This document shows, piece by piece, positions 46,671 to 56,258 of a stretch of 64,000 nucleotides of DNA. Positions within the stretch are counted from its first letter, which is position 1, and each line of letters begins with the position of its first letter. Below the pieces are notes generated by a model that worked only from the letters and a program-made list of their open reading frames with translations, made no database searches and was not told where the DNA came from. Both the position numbers and the translations under genes were made by a program. Source of the DNA: Maridesulfovibrio ferrireducens (GTDB taxonomy: Bacteria; Desulfobacterota; Desulfovibrionia; Desulfovibrionales; Desulfovibrionaceae); assembly GCF_016342405.1 (NCBI RefSeq), contig NZ_JAEINN010000013.1, positions 62,001 to 126,000 of the forward strand, in the 5' to 3' direction.

Positions 46671-46701
46671 GGCTGGTTATCGAAAGATAGCCAGCCTTTT
46701 T
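46671..46701 (+). terminator. Rho-independent terminator after the tRNA-Val half
   Basis: GGCTGGTTATC (46671-46681), loop GAAA, GATAGCCAGCC (46686-46696) and five T. It should be the native terminator of the tRNA-Val gene, retained on the right side of the integrated element. Confidence 0.9.
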
Positions 46702-46737
46702 ATTCTTTTAAAATCCAGACTAATTTAGCGGACGAAT

Positions 46738-47160
46738 CTACTCCGCATCAGGTGCAGGTAAAGGATTAGCAAGGGAATGTGCGAGCATTGCATCCATCAA
46801 ATTTTCGGTATTTGCCGCCTCGTCGTCAGACCCCATCTCTTTTAATCCTACAAAAGCCTCACGAACCATATTCAACCCTTCTTCACGGCTACCTGAGACA
46901 TAAAGAAGCTGACCAAGAAGCTCACCGATAGGACAAATATAGGACAAATCTCCTAGATCCTTAACTAGAGAATAGGCCTCAATCAGCATGAGCAAAGCTT
47001 TTTCCTTATTATCTCTGGAAATCTCTATCTGTGCCATCTCAAAAAGAGTCAGCCCGCGCCCTTTGGAATCATCATTGTTCTTACATTCCTCAAGATGCTC
47101 TTCAAGTTGTGAAAGCGCTTCTTCAATCTCATCATTTTGTGTAAAATTATTCATAGACAT
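46738..47160 (-). CDS. Small TPR-like protein
   Basis: A 140-residue acidic helical protein. The helix pairs (GLTLFEMAQIEISRDNKEKALLMLIEAYSLV, split over two helices, and GELLGQLLYVSGSREEGLNMV) show the Ala/Gly/Leu spacing of tetratricopeptide repeats. The C terminus is Pro/Ala-rich. It probably binds another protein; the partner is not evident. It lies directly beyond the att site and is probably resident chromosome. An alternative start two codons farther in (second Met) is possible. Confidence 0.65.
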   Translation of the reverse strand: MSMNNFTQNDEIEEALSQLEEHLEECKNNDDSKGRGLTLFEMAQIEISRDNKEKALLMLIEAYSLVKDLGDLSYICPIGELLGQLLYVSGSREEGLNMVREAFVGLKEMGSDDEAANTENLMDAMLAHSLANPLPAPDAE

Positions 47161-47458
47161 TATTTATTACATCTCCATATTTGAAATAATTTTTAATTAA
47201 AGAGTTAATGTAGTTAAACCATACGCACTGCGGCCCATATACTGGAAAACAGCCCGTAAAATAGTTAAATAATAATCCAATGCAATTTATTCAATTATTT
47301 AGACAGTTGCAAACCATATCTCTTGCTTGGCATGCATGAGTCAACCCAAATACACATGAATCGGACATTTTTTGCAGACCATCCTTTCCTTCCCCGTTGC
47401 GAAAAAAGACCACTTTCAATACTCTCCCTTTGAAATTGGACAGCAAAGGAAAATTAAA
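47161..47458. other. Intergenic region, nothing recognised
   Basis: A 298-base divergent gap between the TPR gene (minus strand) and the ogt-like gene (plus strand). The frame of the ogt gene is open from 47372, but ATG 47459 fits the family better, so no gene is claimed here. Promoters for both flanking genes should be here. Confidence 0.4.
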
Positions 47459-47944
47459 ATGATATATTACACTCAATTCAAGACTCGTTTATGGGAGATA
47501 ATCCTAGTAGGTAACGAATTAGGACTTTCTAACCTGCACATGGTCACTGAGGCGGGTAAACGGAACTTCAAAATTTCGGTAAATTGGCAACGAAACGATT
47601 CCTTTTTTGAAACAATCAAGGAACAAATACTTGAATACTTTGCCGGACAACGAAAACAATTCGACATCACTTTGAATCCACAAGGTACTGATTTTCAAAA
47701 ACGAGTTTGGGAACAACTTTACGCCATCCCTTTCGGAGAAATACGAACATACAAAGATATTGCCATTGCCATAGGTAATGAAAAAGCCTCCAGAGCCGTG
47801 GGAATGGCTAATTCAAAAAACCCTCTTCCACTCATTGTACCTTGCCATCGTGTAATTGGCAGCAACGGCAAATTGACAGGCTTTGCGCACGGACTGAAAG
47901 CCAAAGAACAATTACTTAAACTTGAAAACAACACATTAAGATAA
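47459..47944 (+). CDS. ogt: Methylated-DNA-protein-cysteine methyltransferase
   Basis: A 161-residue DNA repair protein that transfers alkyl groups from O6-alkylguanine to its own Cys. The active-site box PCHRVIGSNG is near residue 122, preceded by the helix-turn-helix (YKDIAIAIGNEKASRAVG) and followed by LTGFAHGLKAKEQLLKLE, all family hallmarks. ATG 47459 is chosen because AAGGA lies eight bases upstream and the resulting size fits; 87 bases of open frame upstream are not conserved-looking. Stand-alone gene. Confidence 0.9.
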   Translation: MIYYTQFKTRLWEIILVGNELGLSNLHMVTEAGKRNFKISVNWQRNDSFFETIKEQILEYFAGQRKQFDITLNPQGTDFQKRVWEQLYAIPFGEIRTYKDIAIAIGNEKASRAVGMANSKNPLPLIVPCHRVIGSNGKLTGFAHGLKAKEQLLKLENNTLR

Positions 47945-48078
47945 TTATATTTGATAATAATGAGTTACGCATCTTTTCTTATCAAACAACAATCAAGTTT
48001 GCTTCGTGTAAATGTGCGTATTATAAATCTTGAAATCAATAGTAGTTGTATTAATAATTACATTGAATAGTACATTAA

Positions 48079-49128
48079 AGTGTAACAAAAAAAATTAAAG
48101 GGTTTTTTGCCGGAGTAGGCGGACAGCCTGCAAATAACGGTGGATTAGCAACTGATCTAGAAGTCAGAAATCAAACCCAAAGTTATGATTATCTTGTAAA
48201 ATTTGATATAAACGGCGACGCAACCATGACTGCACAGACCGGTTCCGGAGACGGAACAGTAGCTGGTGTGGGAGCGAATACGGGACAAGGTGTCGGCGCA
48301 GTTGACGTTACCATAACTTTTGCGGCTCTCAATGCGTCTACCGGAATTTACGGCAAGGCCCAGCCTGACAAACCAACAAATTACCATACTTACGCCGCAG
48401 GATTAGTTGGAATTACCGGGGCCTATGGATTTGGATTGCAGGACCGTGCCGGAGCTACTCTAATGAATTTCAACAGGATAGCCCAACCCAATGGATACCT
48501 TGAGATCGGTATAGACACTGAAAACCATGCAGTAATTGGAGCAAGCCCTTCACAGAAATCAGGTGTTACAGTCACAGTTAACAAGTTTGCTTCTAAAGAT
48601 ATGGATGCCAGCGAACTGAAGACCACTTACTCTGTTAATGACTTCACTACGTACGCAACAATTTGCTCCTTCAACGCCTCCATCAATGTCAATGGCTGGT
48701 ACGGATTTTTCATGTTAAATTCCAACAGCCTGCCTACAGGATCACCTACTGCTCTACAGTTAATTAAGCTTTATGAATCCAACGGAACATCTGCGTTCTT
48801 CGGGAATTACGCTGCAACGGGACCAATTTACTCTGACGGTGCGTGGTGGCTGACAGATCTTTCCGGCAATCATATTTTACCCAGTGATAGAATCATTACC
48901 GGAAATCATTATTATGCACACTTTGTTGTGAAAAATAACGGTAAGTATGACGAAAACCCGGCCCTCGGTCAGATTACAGCCCCGATTGCACTGGGAACTG
49001 ACACTTCTAGCTCCGGGTGTGTACTAAACTCAGAAGCTAATTTCACCTTTGAACTTGCAGGACTATTTCTCGCAGCCCTTATTCTTGCCGGTTTCCGCAA
49101 GAAAACTACCAGTGAAAAACTAAAATAA
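48079..49128 (+). pseudogene. Surface-protein gene lacking its N-terminal signal region
   Basis: The frame is open from 48079 with sense codons (ending GFFAGVGGQPANNGG) but no usual start codon or signal peptide; the first ATG, 48226, lies inside what reads as a normal domain. The body is Thr/Asn/Gly-rich beta protein (GGLATDLEVRNQTQSYDYLV, GAWWLTDLSGNHILPSDR). The end has a sorting-signal-like tail: SSSGCVLNS, a hydrophobic stretch (LAGLFLAALILAGF) and a basic end RKKTTSEKLK, as in Cys-type C-terminal anchors of envelope proteins. The 5' end has probably been lost or frameshifted. It may be a choice-of-anchor U relative, which I cannot confirm. Confidence 0.55.
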
Positions 49129-49179
49129 TTAAATTAGAATGATGGTAGTCTTATACGTATAGATCGACAGCAATTCAAG

Positions 49180-49208
49180 GCCGGTTATCGAAAGGTAGCC
49201 GGCTTTTT
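49180..49208 (+). terminator. Rho-independent terminator
   Basis: GCCGGTTATC, loop GAAA, GGTAGCCGGC and five T at 49180-49208, downstream of the truncated surface-protein gene. It closely resembles the one at 46671-46701. Confidence 0.88.
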
Positions 49209-49503
49209 GTCGTGGGGAATAGGCTAATAAACTTCTACTGTATAGCAACACCAATTATTATAATCAAAACACTCTGGGCCAATTTTTTACTTCAATAATG
49301 CCATATTTACACAATACTCACAGAATGCTATTATATAGATATTAACTGCGCTGATGTGTTACTAGTTATCATGTCATCAGTCTTACATTTCGCATAAAAC
49401 ATACACCACTAATTGATGAATTGGCATATTCGCCAGCAGCCTAAAAAATAAAGAAATAAAATTTATTTCGCCTTAACCTATAATCAACAATAAGACAAAA
49501 AAT
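49209..49503. other. AT-rich intergenic region
   Basis: About 295 bases without a credible frame; very AT-rich. It holds the promoter for the HD/receiver gene, whose ribosome site is weak (only an AAGA-like stretch before ATG 49504). No structured element recognised. Confidence 0.4.
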
Positions 49504-50802
49504 ATGCAAGAACAATTTTTACTATATGAAGTTCTTTCCCCTGACCAAAGAATAATTGTTGATGCTGTAAAAAAACATTGTTCTAGTGTTATGGACTTTA
49601 ATCCAAGATTCAGCTTCTTTACGCTTCATGGATCAACTCATATTGAAAACCTTGTTACTATAGCCAATAATCTCATAGATGGTGGAATTAAATTACAAGA
49701 AAATGAGGCTTTTTATTTATATTTATCCATTTGTCTCCACGATATAGGAATGACAATTCCTCTCAAAGACCTTGAAACAAAATCCGTATTCAAAGGTCTT
49801 GAGCTTATCTCAGACCCAACATATGCTGAAAACTTTATTCGTGAAAATCACCACGATTTAATAGATGAATATGTTGCTTCCAATTTTAGTTTTTTAGCTT
49901 CGCTGGACATAGCCCCTTCTACTATTGCAATCGTTAAAGAAATATGCAGAGCTCATCGTAGAGTCAATTTAGGTGATCTTAGTGGACACGAAAAAAACGT
50001 TGGAGCGCTGCTTAGATTGATTGATGAGTTAGATATTGGCCCAAGTCGAGCGCCTATATCAACTTTAAATGCTAAATATAAAGAAATGGATTCAACCTCA
50101 TGCTGGCACTGGTTTAAACATAACATTACGCAAGACTGGCAACTTCACCATAACATGAGATACTTCACCCGAAATAATAAAAAAAGCATTGAATTCATTG
50201 TTGTTGTGAGCCCTCCCCAAGAATCAAGTATTCCTTATTGGTTAAAGCAGTGTATTCGTCCATTGCAAAAAGTTTTAGACGATGAAAAAGTTTCTTCCAT
50301 AATTGACGAAAGATGGAATACTAAAATTACTATTCGCTATGGAAGCCGGATGTCTAAGAAAAATTATCTTGGAGATGACTGGAACGAAATTGAACAAATA
50401 GCCCTTTCTTCTGGAAAAAAAACCATCCTTCTTATTGATGATGAAAGTAGAAAAATGGAAGATCTATTTCTCCCTCTTATGGAAAACTATCATATTATGT
50501 ACTCTGTAAATGCCAAAGATGCATTTACAAAACTTGCTGCAACTCAAATTGATTTAGCTATTGTCGACATGCAAATTGGATCTGGAGACCTCTGGAGTGC
50601 TCAGGAAACTCAAAATTGCAAAACAACAGGAGTTAATATTTGTAACAAAATATTAACAGACCATCCCACCACCCAAATTGGAGTTCTTACTGGTACCCGC
50701 CACGAAGTAGAAGGATTGTCATTCGACAAATTAGCTTTCTTTTGTAAAAAACCAATTCAACCTTCTCATTTTGAAAAAAGGGTAAATGATGTTCTTAGAT
50801 AA
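49504..50802 (+). CDS. HD-domain protein with C-terminal receiver domain
   Basis: A 432-residue protein. The N-terminal 260 residues form an HD-like metal-dependent phosphohydrolase fold (STHIENLV, ICLHDIGMT near residue 80, NHHDLIDE, CRAHRRV), followed by a beta-rich linker. The last 130 residues are a response-regulator receiver with LLIDDES, acceptor Asp in AIVDMQI, VLTGT and the lysine box FCKKP. So phosphorylation by a kinase may gate the HD activity. It overlaps the following histidine kinase gene by 17 bases. HD domains of this type occur in conflict systems and in cyclic-nucleotide signalling; which applies here is not visible. Confidence 0.75.
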   Translation: MQEQFLLYEVLSPDQRIIVDAVKKHCSSVMDFNPRFSFFTLHGSTHIENLVTIANNLIDGGIKLQENEAFYLYLSICLHDIGMTIPLKDLETKSVFKGLELISDPTYAENFIRENHHDLIDEYVASNFSFLASLDIAPSTIAIVKEICRAHRRVNLGDLSGHEKNVGALLRLIDELDIGPSRAPISTLNAKYKEMDSTSCWHWFKHNITQDWQLHHNMRYFTRNNKKSIEFIVVVSPPQESSIPYWLKQCIRPLQKVLDDEKVSSIIDERWNTKITIRYGSRMSKKNYLGDDWNEIEQIALSSGKKTILLIDDESRKMEDLFLPLMENYHIMYSVNAKDAFTKLAATQIDLAIVDMQIGSGDLWSAQETQNCKTTGVNICNKILTDHPTTQIGVLTGTRHEVEGLSFDKLAFFCKKPIQPSHFEKRVNDVLR

Positions 50803-51973
50803 TGAAACTATTCACATTGACGAAAGCTCTGAGGGAATATGGAGCTTAGTCGACGTTTTACTAGAAGAAGTTAATGAAGAATTCAACTTATCGGCGTCAA
50901 TCCTTATGAAATGCCAAACAGCACACAGTTGTAGCCTCTTATCTTGCTCTAACATTGACAAATCTCCCCTTGAAGGAGGCGAAAAACAACTAGTCTTTCG
51001 GCTCATCGATGAATGTGCAAAACATTATAAAGGGCCACACGTCCATAAAATTAGTGACGACCTTTTAAAAAAAATAACCCCCCTAATCAAACGTAGAAAC
51101 GCTGTTAATCAAATACTATTTATTCCATTTAAACTTTCTTCAGAATTTTTTATTGCTATAGCCTTTCAGGGAAATGCCTCGTTAAAAGAACTCCCACAAT
51201 CTTTAGCCCCACGATTTTCAGAAATAATTCTCCTTTCTAAAAAAGTTTCTGACATGGATGATCTAATTAGCAGACTCCATACTTTAGAAAATTATGTAAA
51301 AGAAGTAGGACATGACTTTGCGAGCTCAGTTCAATCCACGTTACCGAAATTGAATAATGTTATAAAAGGGCTATACGAAGGTCCTATGGCTATAGACAAA
51401 ATTAAAGAAGCTAAAAATGAAATATGGGCAGCATATAGATATGCATCGAATCTAGGACTTGTTGTAGACCCTAACTACTCTATTACAAATGGAAATCACT
51501 TTAACTTTATCGACGTCGTCGATAATGTTTTAAATCAATATCAAAGCGAGATTGATGAAAGACATATTAAAGTCACGGTTGAATGCAATTTACCAAGTCT
51601 TAATGTTTGGGGAGACGATGAAGCCATAGCAAGCGCCGTTAGCCACTATCTTATAAACGCAATCAAATACTCTTTCGGATCATCTACTATTTACATATAT
51701 ATCAATGATGTAAGATCTGAGGTTGAATTCAAAATACGTAACAAAGGCATGAGACTCAACAGAGACGAATCTCCCAACCTCTGGAAGTGTGGGTTTAGAG
51801 GACGTAACGCATATGAAAGGCATGTTAACGGCTGTGGCATTGGACTTTATACGATAAAAAAAATCATTGAAGGCCATGGTGGTAATGTTTGTTGCCGCAA
51901 TATCCATGAAGACCAAGTTGAATTTTCTTTTCAAATTCCTAAAGACAAAATCTTTATGAAAAAATTGTTATAA
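50786..51973 (+). CDS. Soluble histidine kinase, partner of the HD/receiver protein
   Basis: A 395-residue protein without membrane segments. An N-terminal sensor-like region (about 1-160) is followed by a phosphoacceptor helix VKEVGHDFASSVQSTLPKLN near residue 175 and a HATPase domain: N box HYLINAIKYS, an N-K-G variant of the G1 box (IRNKGM), a RGRNAYERHVNGCGIGLY segment with the G2 box and a final strand. It is translationally coupled to the HD/receiver gene. The two form a self-contained phosphorelay with no DNA-binding output. Confidence 0.8.
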   Translation: MMFLDNETIHIDESSEGIWSLVDVLLEEVNEEFNLSASILMKCQTAHSCSLLSCSNIDKSPLEGGEKQLVFRLIDECAKHYKGPHVHKISDDLLKKITPLIKRRNAVNQILFIPFKLSSEFFIAIAFQGNASLKELPQSLAPRFSEIILLSKKVSDMDDLISRLHTLENYVKEVGHDFASSVQSTLPKLNNVIKGLYEGPMAIDKIKEAKNEIWAAYRYASNLGLVVDPNYSITNGNHFNFIDVVDNVLNQYQSEIDERHIKVTVECNLPSLNVWGDDEAIASAVSHYLINAIKYSFGSSTIYIYINDVRSEVEFKIRNKGMRLNRDESPNLWKCGFRGRNAYERHVNGCGIGLYTIKKIIEGHGGNVCCRNIHEDQVEFSFQIPKDKIFMKKLL

Positions 51974-52161
51974 ATTGTCACCCAAAAAATAGCCAACGTT
52001 ACGCCAAACAAGAGTTATTTGCCTACTTTAAAAAAACTCGAAATTGTTTCTATCACAAAAGTAAGTTTAATTATTTCAGAGCATGAAAACCGTCTCTCTG
52101 GCTTAACAGACAAAAAAGTAATAGTTCAGCTTTGCTCTTGCTTAAGATTTATGTACCCCCC

Positions 52162-53103
52162 TCATCCCCCCTGTCGCGCAACATCCTTATCAATAGCCTT
52201 CCAGCCGACAGCGAAGCTTGTCATTTTCTTAATATTCTGAGCAACAACGTTATTCTTTACGTTAGCGACAAAAGTTGTTTCATGATACGGATAGGCTGTT
52301 TTAAAGACCAAATCAGGATACGCGGCAAAGCTTGCCTCTAAGAGGCTGGATGCTCTCACATCCCCCACTTCATGATATGAAGCGATAGCCGCCCATGATT
52401 GCTGATTTTCACGAATATAGCGAGCGAGATCATCTGCAATTTCGACCTCTGCGCCTTCTATGTCTATTTTGAAAAAATCAACTCCCTCAGGTGCATGTTC
52501 AGCAACTAAATCATCCAAAGTTATAGCTTGTACGGTGTCTGAATCCGCCGCATCAACACAACTTTCCCCGCCGGACTTGTGCTTAAATCCTACTTCACCA
52601 CTTTTGCTGTAAAGGGCCTTCCTGACAAGTTCACAATTGGTGAATCCGTTTTTATCAATATCAGAATCTATAAAATCAGCGCTTTGCTTGTCAGGCTCAA
52701 GAAAAACAACCTTTCCTTTCTCAGCAACTGCGCTGAAATACATTCCTGAAATACCGTTCCACGGTCCGGCATCCACAACAACAGAATCCGCTGCAATGGT
52801 TCCGGGCAGCGTGTATCCTCTAAGTTCACACACAAATTCAAAAAAAGGGCATGCGGATGTCAAAAAACGAGCTTTTCCTATCTTGCATTCCCACGCTTTG
52901 TGCTGAAAGGAGTAGCGAGTCATGGGATTATATTTCCAAACCGGCAAATATCCTAAAGTCGGTGTAAACTTTACTGCAAACCAGTCCCCTATTTTGACAA
53001 GTGAAAAATCCCTTGAACAAAATAAGTTCTCCACTTCTTGGAACTGTTCAACAGTTTCTTTTTCGATCTGGCCTATAAATTCATGAATCAACTCGCTATC
53101 CAT
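52162..53103 (-). CDS. FkbM-family methyltransferase
   Basis: A 313-residue SAM-dependent methyltransferase. The FkbM pattern is visible: VVDAGPWNGISGMYFS (SAM-binding loop, near residue 110), VVFLEPDKQSA, and VDFFKIDIEGAEVEIADD near residue 210, with AITLDDLV between. FkbM enzymes methylate hydroxyl groups of sugars or small molecules. The gene has a strong AGGAGG ribosome site on the minus strand. It is alone, and its substrate is unknown, perhaps a surface glycan. Confidence 0.85.
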   Translation of the reverse strand: MDSELIHEFIGQIEKETVEQFQEVENLFCSRDFSLVKIGDWFAVKFTPTLGYLPVWKYNPMTRYSFQHKAWECKIGKARFLTSACPFFEFVCELRGYTLPGTIAADSVVVDAGPWNGISGMYFSAVAEKGKVVFLEPDKQSADFIDSDIDKNGFTNCELVRKALYSKSGEVGFKHKSGGESCVDAADSDTVQAITLDDLVAEHAPEGVDFFKIDIEGAEVEIADDLARYIRENQQSWAAIASYHEVGDVRASSLLEASFAAYPDLVFKTAYPYHETTFVANVKNNVVAQNIKKMTSFAVGWKAIDKDVARQGG

Positions 53104-53257
53104 GCGCCCTCCTGCTTAATAAACAGATACAGAGATAAACTTTTTTAAACAACTGTAAGACAAATATTTTCAACCTATTTACTTTTGTTCAAATAAACCT
53201 ATAATTTTATCAGAGCCGTCGCTTACCCGTTTTCCTGACGGCACCTTAGGAGGTTAC

Positions 53258-54709
53258 ATGAATTCAAAACGTATTTTAGGTATTTTCACTCTTATCACCG
53301 TACTGTTACTGCCAATGTCTGCCATTGCAAACGGGCTTCCCTCTTTTGCTGGACTCGCAAAAAAATGCGGCCCCGCTGTTGTTAACATCAACACGGTTAA
53401 GATGGTGGAAGTAAGCAGCAACCCCATGCAGGATATGTTTAAATTTCATGGGAACAACAAAGGCGGAAACAATCCATTTGAAGATTTTTTCAAACAATTT
53501 GATGATAGATTCAAAGGAAACGAGCCTAAACATAAACAAAAGCAGGGTTCTCTTGGGTCCGGCTTTATTATTTCCGCTGATGGCTACATTGTAACCAATA
53601 ACCATGTTGTTGCTTCAGCTGATGAAATAAAAGTTAAACTTCAGAACGACGGTCGTGATTATCCGGCAAAACTGATCGGACTGGATAAAGAAACCGACCT
53701 TGCTCTACTCAAAATAGAACCGGGTAAAAAACTGCCCTTCCTGACTTTTGCCAATTCTAAACAGGCAAATGTGGGAGAATGGGTTCTTGCCATCGGTAAC
53801 CCCTTCGGATTGGGACATACCGTAACTAAAGGTATCATCAGTGCCAAGGGACGTATTATCGGAGCAGGCCCTTTTGATAACTTCATTCAGACCGATGCCA
53901 GCATCAACCCCGGCAACAGCGGTGGACCTCTCATTGATATGAAAGGACAAGTCGTCGGCATTAATACTGCGATAGTTGCCAGCGGTCAGGGAATAGGCTT
54001 TGCCATTCCGAGTAACATGGCTGAAAATGTTATCCAGCAGCTTAAGACCGATCATAAAGTAAGCAGAGGCTGGCTCGGCGTAACAATTCAGGATGCCGAC
54101 GAAAATACTGCCAAAGCTCTCGGACTTTCCAGAAAGACCGGAGCTCTGGTCAGCTCCGTTACTGCCGGAGATCCTGCTGCAAAAGGCGGCATGAAAGTCG
54201 GTGATGTAATTCTAGAAATTGACGGTGCTAAAATTGATGACACAAACGACCTTCTACGCACAGTCGCAGCACTGCTTCCGGGCAAAACAATTGTAGCTCA
54301 GGTCTGGCGCAAAGGTCAGAAAAAGAACCTGACCATCACTCTTGGAGAAAGAAACGGTAAAACGACCGTTTCCGCTGAAAAGTTCGCACCGAAAGCTAAA
54401 AAAGAAACAATCGATCAACTCGGTCTTGTCGTCCGTAAAGTTGATCGTGAAGTGGAAGCAAAAGCTTTAGGCTTAGAAAAAATGGAAGGATTACTTGTTA
54501 TCGAAGTACAGCAGGGAACTCCCGCAGACGAAGCTGCAATTGCGGTGGGAGATGTAATACTTGAAGCAAATCAACATCAGGTAAACACCCTTGCCGAATT
54601 GCGTGAGATCATAAACACCGAAGGTAAAAGCCGCGGACTAGTGATGTTGCTTATTAAGAGACAAGGCAGAAACATCTTCCGCACCATAGAACTTGCTCCT
54701 AAGAAGTAA
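53258..54709 (+). CDS. degP: HtrA/DegP-type periplasmic serine protease
   Basis: A 483-residue exported protease and chaperone for misfolded envelope proteins. The signal peptide covers residues 1-25 (LGIFTLITVLLLPMSAIAN). The catalytic triad is seen as His in VTNNHVV, Asp in ETDLALLK and Ser in NPGNSGGPLID. Two PDZ domains follow, the first near 295-385 (GWLGVTIQ) and the second near 395-480 (ADEAAIAVGDVILEAN). AGGAGG at 53249-53254 serves the ATG. It is a single gene with its own terminator. Family sure. Confidence 0.93.
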   Translation: MNSKRILGIFTLITVLLLPMSAIANGLPSFAGLAKKCGPAVVNINTVKMVEVSSNPMQDMFKFHGNNKGGNNPFEDFFKQFDDRFKGNEPKHKQKQGSLGSGFIISADGYIVTNNHVVASADEIKVKLQNDGRDYPAKLIGLDKETDLALLKIEPGKKLPFLTFANSKQANVGEWVLAIGNPFGLGHTVTKGIISAKGRIIGAGPFDNFIQTDASINPGNSGGPLIDMKGQVVGINTAIVASGQGIGFAIPSNMAENVIQQLKTDHKVSRGWLGVTIQDADENTAKALGLSRKTGALVSSVTAGDPAAKGGMKVGDVILEIDGAKIDDTNDLLRTVAALLPGKTIVAQVWRKGQKKNLTITLGERNGKTTVSAEKFAPKAKKETIDQLGLVVRKVDREVEAKALGLEKMEGLLVIEVQQGTPADEAAIAVGDVILEANQHQVNTLAELREIINTEGKSRGLVMLLIKRQGRNIFRTIELAPKK

Positions 54710-54755
54710 CTCGCAAACAACACTGTTAAAGTGTTAAAAAAACTAATAAAAAAAA

Positions 54756-54784
54756 GGGTATAGCATTGGCTATGCCCTTTTTTG
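54756..54784 (+). terminator. Terminator after the HtrA-type gene
   Basis: GGGTATAGC (54756-54764), short loop ATTG, GCTATGCCC (54769-54777), then seven T. A run of A before it makes it able to act in both directions. Confidence 0.9.
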
Positions 54785-54898
54785 TTGCAAAAAATAAACT
54801 GTGCACCATAGAATGATTCTAATACACCTTGTAAATAACTTAATTGCATGCCAAGTTCCTAAAAACATTTCTTGAAATAAATTCAAAAGGAATTCTTT

Positions 54899-56170
54899 AT
54901 GCAACCTATCAGACTTTTTACAGCTTCTATCTTGTGCCTGACTGTTGCCCTGTGCCTATCGGCAAGCATAGCCTTTGCCGCCGGAGAGGACGATTTTGAC
55001 GCACATGAATCCTTCGCCAAACTTCATTTTAATGACACAGAAATGGATTTTGCCTTTGCCTTGATCTTAGGCGCAACTATGAACCACGGTTGCGAAATAG
55101 GCGAAGCATTCTATACAGCCTCGAACATCAAAGAAGGTAATGCTGCAAGCTGGCAAAAAGAATGGATAAACATGGCGCAGCGTGTTAAAGCCAGAGGTGA
55201 AAAATCTCTTACAGAAGGACATAAAGTCAGCGCACGGGAACAATTTCAGCGTGCATCATATTATTACCGCGCTTCACTGATTTCTATGATGCCGGATGAT
55301 CCCAGATTTAAAAAGACAGCGCTTCAAAGTAGAGAACTCCTAAAAAAAGCAGGAATGCTCTTTAATCCGCCATTGGAATATATTGAAATACCTTTCGAAG
55401 GAACAATCCTTCCCGGCTACTATCGCAAAGCAAGCAACAGCAATAACCCTGCAAAAACACTCATAATGCTCGGCGGAGGAGAAACTTTTGCCGAAGATCT
55501 TATTTTTTATATTGCCCCTCAAGCTTATGCACGCGGTTACAATTTTATCACAGTAGACCTCCCCGGACAGGGGTTGCTCCCGCTTGAAGGAAAAGTTTTC
55601 CGTGCAGACGCCAATGTACCGATCAAAGAAGTTATTGATTATGTACTGAACAAACCGGAAACTGATCCCGAAAAACTTGCCGCATACGGCATGAGCGGTG
55701 GAGGAGGATTTGTTCCGATAACCGCTGTCAACGATCCCCGCTTAAAAGCTATTGCTATGAACAGTGCAGTGGTCGATGCCTACCCTCTTTTCGCATCAAT
55801 GCCCGTTGCTTCTGCAACCGAAGACATCGTAAAAACATGGTCATCGTTCAAACAAAACACTGTCAAATCAATTGCTTGGCGCTGGGGCGTTGAGATGAAC
55901 AATATCCCGGGGCTTGTTCCGGCAAATAAGGGATTCGCATTTGATCCTGCAAAAGTAACCTGCCCGGCACTGATTATTGTCGGCGAAGGTGAATATTCTA
56001 ATGAAGAAGTTAAAAGACAGCAGAAACTCTGCTTCAAAAAACTCCCGAACAAGCAAAAGAAATTCGTCGTGACTCCAACAAATGAAGGAGCATCCAACCA
56101 CTGCATCACTGAAAACAGAAGTGTGATGAGCCAAGTTGTGTTTGATTTCTTCGATGATGTTTTTAAATAA
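54899..56170 (+). CDS. Exported alpha/beta hydrolase
   Basis: A 423-residue protein with a cleavable signal peptide (LFTASILCLTVALCLSASIAFA). The N-terminal cap is helical (residues 40-140); the alpha/beta hydrolase core follows, with the oxyanion region LIMLGGGETF, a nucleophile elbow AYGMSGGGGF near Ser 268, and a late CPALIIVGEGE and SNHCITE, giving candidates for the acid and the His. It resembles prolyl-oligopeptidase/FrsA-like esterases. Substrate is unknown. AAAGGAATT precedes ATG 54899. Not linked with the neighbouring genes. Confidence 0.8.
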   Translation: MQPIRLFTASILCLTVALCLSASIAFAAGEDDFDAHESFAKLHFNDTEMDFAFALILGATMNHGCEIGEAFYTASNIKEGNAASWQKEWINMAQRVKARGEKSLTEGHKVSAREQFQRASYYYRASLISMMPDDPRFKKTALQSRELLKKAGMLFNPPLEYIEIPFEGTILPGYYRKASNSNNPAKTLIMLGGGETFAEDLIFYIAPQAYARGYNFITVDLPGQGLLPLEGKVFRADANVPIKEVIDYVLNKPETDPEKLAAYGMSGGGGFVPITAVNDPRLKAIAMNSAVVDAYPLFASMPVASATEDIVKTWSSFKQNTVKSIAWRWGVEMNNIPGLVPANKGFAFDPAKVTCPALIIVGEGEYSNEEVKRQQKLCFKKLPNKQKKFVVTPTNEGASNHCITENRSVMSQVVFDFFDDVFK

Positions 56171-56258
56171 AATAAAATCGCTCATATATTATAGTGTGCA
56201 ATTTTTTTCGGTCAAAAATTAGCATGTTAGAGGCTTCCTTCCTGAAAAGGTTTGGGGT

